Assembly: GCA_949825045.1 (NCBI GenBank)
Contig: OX463820.1
Span: 5,902,501 to 5,966,500, forward strand
Direction of reading: 5' to 3'
Length of the DNA: 64,000 bases
DNA from: Argyresthia goedartella
Taxonomy: Eukaryota > Arthropoda > Insecta > Lepidoptera > Argyresthiidae
The notes beneath the pieces were generated by a model. It was not told where the DNA came from and did not search any database. It saw only the letters and a program-made list of their open reading frames with translations. Below, piece after piece: positions 53,326 to 63,700 of the stretch (within the stretch, counting starts at the first letter, position 1; every line of letters begins with the position of its first letter). The position numbers were made by a program, and so were the translations under genes.

Positions 53326-53607
53326 TATATCTACGAATTAAGGGCTAGGATTCAGGAGTATGTCTCGCAAGTTTGACAGTTGATTTTGTTTTTGGTTAGC
53401 TTAAAAGCTTTGTGGCTTGACTAGGCATAGCTTCCAATACCAACATACGAAAAACATGAGTTTTATTATGGCCTTTAAAAGTGAAACTACAAACCTAGCC
53501 TAGCCACTCAGATATACAAGAACTATAGTATGCCAAAACACAACATTTCAAGCAAAAGAAACATTACATTATCCTGCCTATAATCTAACTAAGTTAAGGA
53601 GTATGTT

Positions 53608-53871
53608 TCAATTTCTCAACGCAATTCCTACCGTTTCAGTATATCGTTGACCCATTTTGGTTTTTCCTATTACTTTGTACGGTTTTTGTATCTCATACGA
53701 AGACAATTGTATTGTTGTACTGGATAATAAAACAAAGAGTTCTCCGCGTGCTGGCTCTTCGCAATAAAATGTAATTCGACCGTCCCTACAAACACCAACA
53801 ACGCGCGCTGTTTGCTTACACGCTTTAGATTGATATAAAATGAGATCCAAAAAATTACATAAGTCATCCAA
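53608..53871 (-). CDS. Unrecognised 87-codon frame, possible exon
   Basis: A minus-strand frame with balanced amino-acid composition: KQTARVVGVCRDGRITFYC, EEPARGELFVLLSSTTIQLS and KTKMGQRYTETVGIALRN. It lies in a stretch without recognised repeats. A possible splice acceptor-like ATCAATCTAAAG precedes KACKQTAR, and a GT (ACGGTAGGA) lies near the end. I do not recognise the protein. No partner exon is evident, so a chance frame or an undescribed transposon remnant is as likely. Confidence 0.2.
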   Translation of the reverse strand: MDDLCNFLDLILYQSKACKQTARVVGVCRDGRITFYCEEPARGELFVLLSSTTIQLSSYEIQKPYKVIGKTKMGQRYTETVGIALRN

Positions 53872-53984
53872 GATTTACCCACTGCTGCATCCCACGTTGC
53901 TGCAGAGATAACACATTAATTCTGGGTTGCTTACTTGCTGGAAATGCTCTCTTCTTTACATAATCTTTGATTAGAAGCATTGTT

Positions 53985-54400
53985 AGGGTTCTGTACCTAA
54001 AAAGGAAAAAAGGAAAACCTATAGGATAATTCCGTTGTCCGTCTATCCGTATGTGAAGACCCTTTTTCTCAGGAACGCGTAAAGATATCAATTTGAAATT
54101 AATATGTAATACTCCTGTCTGTGGTTTATTAAAGTTGAGAAAAATTCAATGTATAGGTCAAGGCAATCAAAAGTTACCGCCATATATATCACAATTTCGC
54201 TGAAATTGCTTGATATTCGCAAGGGAATCAAAACCTATAGGGTCTTCCCGTTGACCTAGAATTACGACATTTGGTACGAAGCAAGGTATCACAAGTAAAG
54301 AAAAAAAACTTAAATTCGTAAATTTGTAGTTCCTTCACAAAAAATGCGATTTGTGCGGAACTCTCGATTCGCGAGTCCAACTCGCACTCGGCCTTTTTTA
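53985..54400 (+). repeat. GTTCCGTAC-family repeat, subtype 2
   Basis: It opens TTAGGGTTCTGTACCTAAAA, then TTGTCCGTCTATCCG, CTTTTTCTCAGGAACGCGTA, GGGAATCAAAACCTATAGGG, GACATTTGGTACGAAGCAAG, and closes CGCGAGTCCAACTCGCACTC plus GGCC. The copy at 62476 shares the whole order and lacks only the terminus. Confidence 0.8.
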
Positions 54401-54734
54401 TGGTGTTTTGAAATACCACGGTTAAAGGAAAGGGATATCTCCATAACACATTTGATGAAAATAAATGAATAAATCTTTGCTACTGCCTTTATCATGGACG
54501 AGTCAAAACTTAATTTCCTTTGTGCCTTCACAGCTCGCTTGCGATCCAAGCACGGGTTTTGTTCGCTAGTGTATGGGAGATTGCGCGGATATATTTCACA
54601 AAACGTACGTAAACAATACACTCCGCTACAGTGGGCAAGACATTAAGATTCCGATTCACCTTCAAAATAGAACAATGTCTGTAGGTTTCCATCTTTCAAC
54701 GAGAGTGGTTGAAACTGAATACCTTTACCATCAT

Positions 54735-55245
54735 CATCAGTCTGTTAGTAGACCTTGTCTTGAGTGCAGGCCTGGGTAGGCCTAGGTGGGTACGTAAACG
54801 CCACTTAACTCGGTCCTGTTCAAGACGCGACCATTGTTTGCCGCATATCCTTGCTATGTTGTCCCATCAAATGGTACTTTTGTGGTCCGTGAGCGCACAA
54901 AAACTGGACGCGTTTGAAATGTGGTGTTTTCGGAGGGTGCTGACGACAAGCTGGGTCCATAGAGTCACGAACGAAGAAGTTCTGCGACGCACCAAATGCT
55001 CCCGAGAACTCACCTTGAGCATAAAGAAAAAAATAAGTTACTTGGGACATGAGCTTAGACACGAACGATATCGAGAAAGGAAGAGGGTAAAAGATGCACT
55101 GGCAGAAGTAGGAAGTCGGGGCTCCGCAGCATCAGAGTATAGACAGGAGTGGTCAGCGTAGAACAGCTCATGCGCTGGCAAAGACCAGAGAGGAGTGTGA
55201 AGAGCTGACCGCCAACCTCGGGGCACAACAAGAAAAAGAAGAATT
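54735..55245 (+). pseudogene. RTE-clade LINE RT C-terminal remnant
   Basis: The frame to 55161 contains QKLDAFEMWCFRRVLTTSWV, RVTNEEVLRRTK and ISYLGHELRHERYR, the 'l.afEmw..Rr.L...W.d.v.NeeVl' and 'lGH.lRh..y' motifs of RTE elements. A stop follows, then another frame with ALAKTREECEELTANLGAQQ, the terminal 'a..R..w..l...l' region. The left part (AGTGCAGGCCTGGGTAGGCC, CGGTCCTGTTCAAGACGCG) is UTR-like. The coding frame is broken by at least one stop. Confidence 0.82.
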
Positions 55246-55683
55246 TCATTGTACTGATCGGTGAAAATTTCTTGTTACTACTTTGGACGATACTTTAGTA
55301 CCCTAGATACCCTTATAAACATCGCATATTTTGTGTCACTAGTCTTCAATTGTACCAGGCTGATAACAGCAAATGAATATTCATCCCATATCCATTCGGC
55401 GCCGGACAGACAACAATCGTGATTTATTACGCGGTATGAAAGAATTAATTTTTACGACTTTTCGGTCCGGTGAGGACTTGTGGGTTCAGTTCTATTGTGA
55501 TCTGTTGATTCATGTGTGTCATCAAGGCTTTTGGGTCAGGAACTTATATTTATAGATACGTACAAGTAGATATGTATTGTACAAAGATCCACCATTAAAG
55601 TGAAATGTCTGATGTCGCTAAATGGCGGAACAAAAAATAGTATTCGATACGAGAAATAATATCTTATATAAAAACAACATAAT
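55246..55683. other. No recognised feature
   Basis: Unique DNA with short frames only. Confidence 0.5.
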
Positions 55684-55860
55684 ATAGCGTCACATCTTTG
55701 GCCATACGAGGTGGCAGATGCACAATTGTGTCCACTTTTAGACAGATATACAATACTCCATTTTGCGTGACAGGGGGCTAGCCCATCGCCGTAGCTATGG
55801 AGATATGAAGGTTTCCTCACGAAATCAGCTCCGCATATGACCGTAATCTGAACAAACCAT
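55684..55860 (+). repeat. 'TAGCGTCACGCC' family repeat
   Basis: TAGCGTCACATCTTTGGCCA, TACGAGGTGGCAGATGCACA, TGTGTCCACTTTTAGACAGA and TATGGAGATATGAAGGTTTC. Shares order with 58918 and 38528. Confidence 0.5.
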
Positions 55861-56463
55861 CACATACACACTCGAGTAGGCACTCCCGAATCACTTAGCG
55901 ACTCAACTGATCCTTTCATCTGAGGTTTTATTTAAATCACTCGCAATGTAAGAGCTAGAGCTGGGATCCGCTGGCCTGACCCATTTCCGGATCCGGGTAA
56001 TGCGGAAGCGCGAGGCACAGCTTTTCCGGTGGAGAGTTTTGGGCGCCGGAAGTAGCGGTTAGCCTGTAGAGCGTTTAACAGTAACTTAAACTAGCAAAGA
56101 CCGCAGCTTTGTTGGGGGCACTGAGATCTTTTACTTAGTAGGTAAATATTATAAAACCGGCTCCTAAATTTCTAACAATACTCACTGACTTCAGTTTCCT
56201 ATAAAGGTGTTACAAAAAATATTTAACAGATGGCGTTAGTAGTACGTTCACATTGCAGTACTTACAAATCTTTTATTTGTGGAGTTATTTAGAAAATAAT
56301 ATTTTGATGATGGTCGACACACCTAAACATGCCTTTCCATCACTATGTCAAAGCTTAAACCTATAGGTGTCATAGTTCATAAATGGTAGGTAACAAACGA
56401 TTAGTTTGGTTGTTGCATGGTGACAGGGCTCGCTTCGCTCACCTCAATGATAATATAGTATAT
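55861..56463. other. No gene seen
   Basis: GC-richer around 55965-56050 (CCGGATCCGGGTAATGCGGA), otherwise unique. GGGCTCGCTTCGCTCACC (56427) is a lone copy of the purine-pyrimidine motif found in B/D cores. Confidence 0.4.
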
Positions 56464-56899
56464 AATAGTAGTTTATGTGACTGCTATATAATGGCGGGCA
56501 TTAATACTCAAGAGTGGCTCGAGAGTTTTAATGCCTAATTATGTACAGTTACATACACTAGTTTATCTACACACATATCTTAAGCTCTCTTTGATGTGTT
56601 CAGGAACCGCATGTTTGATTGGCATTGTGGCATTGATCATTGCTCTGCAGTTGTTTAGCTTGTTCAGTAGTACATTATTGGTTAGTACCAACTTCACAGA
56701 CAAACTAGGGGCGGCACGCAGGCGGGCGTCGGCGTTCGAAATTTGAATGTCATAATTTGACAAATGTTGGTAGATTATGGTCATAATGTACCAATATTCA
56801 GATAAGAAATGAGTTTTTACCAAGAAGTTTATCATTATGCTGGTCGTAACTTGTTTTTTGGACGCAGTAAAGAGGGTTTATGATACGTGTGTAGATAAA
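56464..56899 (+). repeat. Family A fold-back repeat, copy 6
   Basis: Complete outer pair. The first hairpin loop is collapsed: GGCATTAATACTCAAGAGTG runs directly into GCTCGAGAGTTTTAATGCC, forming a near-perfect palindrome of about 40 bp. The minus frame (56835-56563) reads INFLVKTHFLSEY and NADARLRAAPSLSVKLVL, plus VKHAVPEHIKESL-like residues, also present at 40563-40345. Confidence 0.88.
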
Positions 56900-57059
56900 G
56901 ATGCTTAAATTGTTTTTTGCGCCACAATAGGATCCCGTTTGTCAAGGAAACCAGAAATAACAACGTACTTAAGTAGTTATGAAAACTGATATTTAAACGT
57001 ATGGGTACGTCCCCTTCTTAAGGGAAAACACACACCGCTATGTTATGTTGGAATAATAT

Positions 57060-57560
57060 TAATAATACTATTAGTAGTCTTTATTGCATCTGGCTTTTGA
57101 TGATTGAGATGTGCGAATTTGGTTTTTTTTTTTTACAATACCTATTAATATTGCAATAGAAAGGTCAGAATTAGAATCAAAAACAACGAATACGTTGTTG
57201 AAAAATATAAGTTTTGCCGCCCAAATATGTAACATGTTCACCAAATGTGCCGCCATGTAGTTTCACTGAACCTTATTGTTGCTATAAGTCACTTTCAGGC
57301 CGATTACTTACTTAGATTTATATCATTATTTTATAATACTTCTTGGAGCCGAAGCGTTTAGTATATAAAATAGTGTGAACATTTACATAGTTAATGTGGG
57401 GTAAAAATGTATTGTATAAATCTAACTTTTTACTAAATTTGGTAAACAATTCAACAAAAGCCACTATGATGCATTTTTGACATAATCTTTTAATTCTCAA
57501 ATATCCGCCGAATATCTCGTGGCCCGAAACTGTAAAGCTGTTCGAATTCCGTCGGCGCTA
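57060..57560. repeat. Family G repeat, copy 2
   Basis: TGTTCACCAAATGTGCCGCC, GTCACTTTCAGGCCGATTAC and CTTGGAGCCGAAGCG align with 23735-23880. The TGAACATT array of the first copy is reduced to GTGAACATTTACATAG and TACTAAATTTGGTAAACA. The frame at 57497-57706 lies at its right edge and shows no domain. Confidence 0.55.
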
Positions 57561-58489
57561 ACTCTAAAAAAATAATAATAACACTTTGCATAAGCATTTT
57601 TTCCTCCAATCTCGCTTGCCGGCACAAAAACGAGGCTTTTCACATTCAAATGCGATGGAAGTGACGACAACACAGATTCTAAAGAAACTGGGTTAAATTG
57701 ATGCAAAAACGTACTAGGTTCTCTAAAAGAAACACTTGAAAATACATTATACTCGTTTTTTGAAAATACATAATTTCTGCGTCTGAAGCTTGTAACATGA
57801 CTGGATAATAAGTATAGGACACTTATATTACAATTTTAGAACTTCATGCCAAAAACGACATAGTGCATATTCCTGAATTATACATTTCATATCTTTATTA
57901 CGGAGGCGCCACACGCTGGCCCAAGTTCTGAACGCATCTGAAATGCAAAAGCGTAGTTGAACTCAGAAAATTATAGTATCTTGCAGACTCATACGAGATA
58001 TCAAACTAGGCACTCAACGAATGGCTGGGTTGTAAAAATCTTCATCATTCCGCGCTCCTATTTCCAACGTTGCGCAACGCCCCGGTAAACAAAAGATTCA
58101 CTTTCATTATATGCGCAATTTCATGAATAAACATTATATAAGAGATGGAGCCTTTGGTGCTTCGCCCTGATTTACGAGAGAGACTTCCTGTGCGGCCTTA
58201 GATTATTGTTGGTGTTGTGGGCTGGTGTGGGAGAGTTGTTTAAATCTCTACCAAACGAAAAATGCAGCAAAACATAGCGTCCACTTTTAACCAGTTTTTC
58301 AATAATGCAGTCATGCATGTAAGTATTTATTGACCAAACGAGCGAAGCGCCTGCGTTTAGGATTAGGCAAAAATGCTTTCGCATGTCCGGATGTGTGTCC
58401 GGATGTTCTCCTCTACAGGCCGCATTTCTCAACTGAAATCTCTTGAATTTGTGCGAGCAGGTTCGATAGTTAAATATATATTTTTATTA
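57561..58489. other. No recognised feature
   Basis: AT-rich unique DNA. GACCAAACGAGCGAAGCGCC (58331) is another isolated copy of the GAGCGAAGCG motif. Confidence 0.45.
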
Positions 58490-58745
58490 ATCAAAATGGC
58501 GGAGATTTTAATATTCATAAAAACCTCTACAGTCCAAACAGCTTGAAGGATTTTAACAAATGAGGTATCGTTGGATTTGTAAAGACCGTGAGACAGACCG
58601 TTAAAGACAGCAAAATGTAGTTTACAAAGTTATTGGTGCGGCTACTTTCATGCTCCATGTCCGTAACCAGGTGCATTCATAAGTTTGTATGTGTTATTAA
58701 AAGAAATGGTCACTAACGAGGTCTACAGCTCACAGAGACACTAGT
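58490..58745 (+). repeat. Unclassified repeat ending CACTAGTTA (relative of 26640)
   Basis: GCAAAATGTAGTTTACAAAG, TTATTGGTGCGGCTACTTTC and an end reading CAGCTCACAGAGACACTAG. A partial match to 26640-27233. Confidence 0.5.
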
Positions 58746-58784
58746 TACTAGCAGTAACTACATATATATAATAATAGTAGGATA

Positions 58785-58860
58785 GATAATCTCGCCTTGG
58801 TACACTATTTTCATGGAACTCTTGTTTTTTTTTTATATGATTTTTTATTAATAAAAAAAT
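58785..58860 (+). mobile_element. RTE-like LINE 3' tail fragment
   Basis: GATAATCTCGCCTTGGTACA, CTATTTTCATGGAACTCTTG. It matches 3050-3100 (GATAAGATCGCCTTTGTACA, CTATTTTTATGTAACTCTTG), then an A/T-rich end. Confidence 0.6.
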
Positions 58861-58917
58861 TATAAATACTCCATTTTTCCCATCGTCGCAGTTATAGTTA
58901 TTATATAACCACAATAA

Positions 58918-59000
58918 CTACATAGCGTCACGCCTTTTCCCATACGGGGTGATAGAGGCACAAATGAAGTTCTAACTTTAGCAGTGTAGTGGTCGAGCCT
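58918..59000 (+). repeat. 'TAGCGTCACGCC' family repeat
   Basis: TACATAGCGTCACGCCTTTT, CCCATACGGGGTGATAGAGG, CACAAATGAAGTTCTAACTT. The clearest copy of this family here. Confidence 0.6.
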
Positions 59001-59244
59001 CCATTCAAATGTATGTGATGGCAGAAGGGCCTTACGTATACTAGGACCATTTCAGACCCTCAATCAGAGAATGAGCAAGCTTGACAGTCTGATTTATAAG
59101 GAGGAAAAGCACCTTAACACCTCTATTTAATTGAAGAACAGATGGCAAGTTAGTATAGGAAAAAAGTTGGCAACATTTACAGACTACTGCGTGTTTATGA
59201 AAATAATAATTAACGTATCTTATTAAACAGCGAAGACCTCAATT

Positions 59245-59573
59245 AGACGTTTTTTTTGTATGTTTATCACGCGATCATTTAGTCAATTATGGATCGATTT
59301 TGATGATTCTTGTTTTTATTGGTAGGTCATATTTCATAGGTGGTCCTATATAAATTTTATCAAAATTGACTTAGCGCTTTTTGAAAAAATCAAAAATACA
59401 AAAAATATATACACAGATGACGTTTTGGTTTGTGGATACCTTTAGAAAATGTATTGATGAAGACATTTCGTGTATATAGACGACATTCGCATCGCGACCG
59501 GGGTGGACGAAATAGGACTTGAACTTGAACTCGTTTTTTTTAAGTTTTTAACTTGGTGAATTATTCGTACATC
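59245..59573 (-). mobile_element. 'CCGACTTCAA' repeat (E3), uninterrupted
   Basis: The minus strand reads AATTCACCAAGTTAAAAACT, TGAGTTCAAGTTCAAGTCCT-like left end, CCAAAACGTCATCTGTGTAT, ATAGGACCACCTATGAAATA and AACAAGAATCATCAAAATCG. It is continuous where E1 (19403-20067) is split, so it serves as the empty-site reference. The CCTCC..GAAGT end is missing. Confidence 0.75.
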
Positions 59574-60061
59574 AAATTGCCAAGCTGTTGTGTTATTGCT
59601 TCCTTCTGTAATAACTATATATCATCGTCTATCATTATCCTTATGAAATTATATGAGATAAACTTATGAAATTATTACATTGTCGCTGATTCTTGATACG
59701 TGTACAAAGTTTGAATTAAATCTGTCCGTTTAAAGTGGGTCAAAATCGAGTCCAAAGGAGTCGGTTATATACAAACAAACAAACATACAGGTGAATCTAA
59801 TAAAAGCGTGATAAAAATGAAGTTTGAAGTTTGACACTACCGGTTTAAGAGTACGCCGATGAACTTTAAGCAATCGCGTCCAAAACTCGTGAGACATAGT
59901 ATTTGCTGATGGTAGCTACAACGACTGTTATTTGAAATTGAAACTGTGGAAAAAAGCAGAAGAAAAGCTGTTTGATTCTCGATCACAGTTTCAGGAATGA
60001 ACTCTATAGCAATTCTTGGAATCAAGATTGGAAATTCCATCCTTTTGTGATATTTCTTTGC
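59574..60061. other. No recognised feature
   Basis: Unique DNA. AGTCCAAAGGAGTCGGTTAT near 59750 looks like the end of another 'CCGACTT' type element, but no partner end was found. The 114-codon minus frame 59837-60181 shows no domain. Confidence 0.4.
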
Positions 60062-60125
60062 TCCTGCAGGTAATGACTCGATTCCGTGTAAAGGTCTATG
60101 CCCACGGGTGGCAATGACATTAGTT
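60062..60125 (-). repeat. Possible LINE 3' tail fragment, antisense
   Basis: Minus strand: TGTCATTGCCACCCGTGGGC, ATAGACCTTTACACGGAATC. It resembles 40735-40805 in reverse order (GAATCCGGGTAAAGTCCTATGCCC...GGACATT on plus there). Confidence 0.4.
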
Positions 60126-60181
60126 AGCCATTTACTTTTTAAATATACATGACATTCCTCGTGACCCTGACATAACATCAC

Positions 60182-60450
60182 ATGTTCAATTATTTATTTA
60201 TTAAATCCATAGCATAAAAACACAGTATATACAGGATAACAAAGCAACAGCACAAAATAAAAAAACAACAAATAAACATATACACAAATAGGCACACACT
60301 ATTTTATACTAAGGGTTAAATGAACACCTACATACAACAGTGTCTCATAATAGGACTGCCAATCCTATACGCCAGCGCGACTTAGGATTGTATTATTCTT
60401 GAGCTTAATTAGTCTGAATCTTGCTCCAAGCTAGCTGCACCAACTCACTA
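60182..60450 (-). mobile_element. LINE-like 3' UTR, antisense
   Basis: Minus strand: ATTGGCAGTCCTATTATGAG, GTAGGTGTTCATTTAACCC, a T-rich UTR, then TATGGATTTAATAAATAAAT near the end. AATAAATAAAT as tail and the T-rich UTR are LINE-like; no coding part is attached. Confidence 0.4.
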
Positions 60451-62119
60451 TCTCCATAATTTCCAAGAGTCTGTCTTTGTGTCAGAATTACTATGTTTTG
60501 GCCGAATACACAGACTGCGGCTCAGATAAAGTGCCACTTAATTAATCATTCGCTGTCATTTTCCAAACGAGGGACAGACTCTTTGAGATTCCGTCAAACT
60601 GTGAGTCTTACTTACTATACAACCGGGTCTTTTCTCGCTAATTTCCAACGTAACCAGACTATCTCAAGACGAGCCTCGCAATCAAATTGTAGGTAATTCT
60701 GAATCCATATTTGTTCCCTAATTGAATGAGACTGTTCGTATAAAATATTCATGTGATATGATAATTCGTAGCCCATCCCCCCTCGCGGAAGTGGATTACG
60801 GTTGACGGATTCATAGTTTAGGCAAATTTGCGAGTTTAGTGGATGCACAAATGTATTCAAAAGGGGTGAAGGAAGGGAAAGGGCAAGGAGTCAATAGCGG
60901 AGTTTGATTTTTAACAGTTCAAGTATATCATATATCAGTTAGGTAGTTATTAGCCAAAATAATCCATTTTTTTTTGTCAAAGTGCTCCAGGAGAATTTTA
61001 GCTACCTCTATATACTTTAATAGTACATATTTAAGCATAAAAATGTATTTTAAATTCTCCGGAAACCCTTATATTTTGAAAACAATAATTATGCATTGAA
61101 AATACGGACGAAACAATAAAGAAGTACAATAAATCGTAAAAATGGCCCCTTGTCATCTCATCACGTAATATCAGTTTAAATACTTACCGTAAGGTGCGCC
61201 AAAATAATATTATTTATTCGCTAAGCATCTCCCCCTCTTAGGACGACTTTAAAACAATCTCACTTTAATAAGTCCTTCGCAAAAAGTATATTACATAAGG
61301 CAGATCCTCCTTGCTGACAGCTACACTTCTGAATTCGTTACCCAACAATTTCTTCCTCATAAAAAGTAATCTTGTTACAGAAAAAAACTTATTTCATAAA
61401 GTCGGGGGAAGTAGGGTGAAATTAAAAAGGAGCAGAAATTTCGAATAAGGAACAAAAAATAATGTTCTTTGTTGTAATGGCGTCTTCGGACTTTGTTTTA
61501 TGATTGTAACTGCTATGTAGGCTTTCCATGATTGCGAGTTTTCTATTTTTTTATTTTTCTATCCTTTGAACCGCCTCAACTGTCTATTGTAGTCTTGTCG
61601 ACGCATTTATATCCTTCCTTTGCCTTCAATGTGGTCACAACACAAATTGAAACCGCAAATCAAATCAGCTAAATCACACAAAAGTTTGCTGGAAACAAGT
61701 GCATCCACCCCGAGGGCCGTTCGGAAACAAATTTAATTATGCTGCAAGATGCTAGGCTGAATAATCGAATCCCAGGCCTCGAGATCTTGTTTGAGAAAAT
61801 TAAAAAATATCGGCCTCCCGCCACCAGAAGCCGAACGTCAACACAATTTTTATCATAATCTGTTTTATGAAGTCACGGTGGACCCTTTTTTCGGAGATTT
61901 TACCTAGACGAACGCTACACAACATAGACGGTGCCTATTCGCAAACTTCCGCTTATAGCCTTGATTAAGGCCTTTAAAAACATAAGCTCTCAGTATTTGA
62001 TAACATGTCTGAGAAAACCAAAATCACCACATTTTCAAACCCAACTTCGAACCAAATAACGCGCTTGAAAATAAATCCTATCATGAAGGAGTAGTACTCA
62101 TTATTGACAAAACCGTATG
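60451..62119. other. No gene seen
   Basis: AT-rich, unique. Frames 60493-60696 (+) and 60615-60860 (-) have no domain. Confidence 0.5.
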
Positions 62120-62235
62120 AGGAACCAATTAGCCGGTTCTTGGGTATCCACAAATACTTGGGCTCCGGAATCGAACCGGCTACCCTTTGAGATGAAAGGA
62201 CTACGTTCGCAATTATACCCGTAGCAAAGCACTGG
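62120..62235 (-). repeat. tRNA-like sequence, degenerate
   Basis: The minus strand has GGTATAATTGCGAACGTAGT, TCATCTCAAAGGGTAGCCGG and a perfect B box (GGTTCGATTCCGG). The 5' acceptor half and A box do not match a tRNA well, so this is a decayed tRNA gene or an unassigned SINE head. Confidence 0.35.
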
Positions 62236-62475
62236 TTCGGGGTCGGGGTGCTTCTTGTGAAATAGATCCCGTGTGGCACAGTATTTCTGTGAAACCTAAC
62301 AATATTACCTGGCTTTTATATTACGCTGCAATTAGGGACCGGAAACCTTGAAAATAAGTAGGTACAGATACTCCTCAGAAAATAATTCCGATGACCTTGG
62401 AAGGTGGATGATTTTGATAAAAAACCAAGGAGCTTCATCATAGTTTAGTGGTTAAGAAATATTTTTAATAAATAT

Positions 62476-62845
62476 TTAGGGTTCCAAGGAAAAAGCGAAC
62501 CCTTAAAGCATCACTTCGTTGTCTGTCCATCCGACCGTCTTTCTCTCCGTCTGTCAAGTCTGTCCCTTTTTCTCAGGAACGCGTAAAGATATCAAGTTGA
62601 AATTATCATAGATTAGTCAAGACTGTAGTCTCTTGAAATTGAAAAAAAATAAACTGATACCGCCGCTTATGTCATTGATTGATACTCACAAGGGAATCAA
62701 AACCTATAGGATACTTCCCGTTGATCTAGAATAATGAAATTTGGCACGAAGCAAGCTTATATATAAAGTAGCGCAAAAAATCTTAGAACTGTTAATTTTT
62801 AGTTACTTAATTTAAAAAATGTATTTAAAGTATGGAACCCTCAGT
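62476..62845 (+). repeat. GTTCCGTAC-family repeat, subtype 2, 3' end lost
   Basis: AGGGTTCCAAGGAAAAAGCG, CTTTTTCTCAGGAACGCGTA, GGGAATCAAAACCTATAGGA and GAAATTTGGCACGAAGCAAG match 53985-54400 in order. The last ~60 bp with CGAGTCC..CTCGCAC are replaced by AAAGTATGGAACCCTCA. Confidence 0.75.
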
Positions 62846-63541
62846 TTAACCCGCAGTTTAGTGTGAACTGAATGAAGCTTCATGCATGAAGGTCTATTGT
62901 ATGTTAGAATGTAATCTCATTCATATTTTTATTTTGCTCGTGGCTATTTTTTAAATTACCCTAAGATATAGTACTGTAGTGCTCGTAACCACTATACGAT
63001 ACTGCCTACTTGCATTTCGTAAATATAAAGACTTGACTGGTATTGACTTTTCTTTTTTGATTTCTAGTTACACTTTGTATAAAAGGGATCCACAACTGGC
63101 TCGATAGCCATTACGCTAATCCTCACTATATAATTTAGCTCAGTCGCTGGCCGAAGCCTAAGGTGAAGTGTGTCACATTGACTTCTCACATCCAAGCCTC
63201 TTTCTTTTTAAAACTACAAAATAAGTAACAGTGTCAAAGTGACACCCGCTCTAAAGAGGCCCGTATACAATATAATCGCATAAACAAATATCAAACCTTA
63301 CAGTACGTAGCAGTATTTTGGACTGTAATAACGTTGTGGGTATTATAAACCTTTATATACTTAAATGTGTTTAATATACGGATACTAAAGTACAAAAACT
63401 TACTTGATTCAATGCGATGATGGATTCCTAAAAATAGGTTTCATAATTATTTAGCAGTGAATTATGAAATATTTCGTACTTATTTTAACCGTTTATTAAG
63501 TACATATTACATGTATAAATATCTAATAATAAAGTATATAC
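62846..63541. other. No recognised feature
   Basis: Unique AT-rich DNA. Confidence 0.5.
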
Positions 63542-63700
63542 TGGTGCCAATTCGGAGTTGCACAATTTCAATTTAGTTCAGCTTAAACCCGTCAATCTTG
63601 ACATATTTGACTTTGAGAACTTTTATGGTGCTATTGTCAGATTTGACAAGTTGGACAGGACTAAACTTAACTAAAATTGTGTAACTTAGAATTAGCACCA
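63542..63700. mobile_element. MITE with TGGTGCCAATTC / AATTAGCACCA ends
   Basis: TGGTGCCAATTCGGAGTTGC at the left and GTAACTTAGAATTAGCACCA at the right are inverted repeats. The pairing continues inward through CACAATTT..TTAGTT, giving about 40 bp with mismatches. A short related piece (ATTGGTGCTAATTCG) occurs at 4736. 159 bp, non-coding. Confidence 0.8.

Noticed and set aside
59837..60181. 114-codon minus-strand frame
   Set aside because: Its 5' part overlies a LINE-tail-like repeat (60062-60125); composition and lack of motif argue against a gene.
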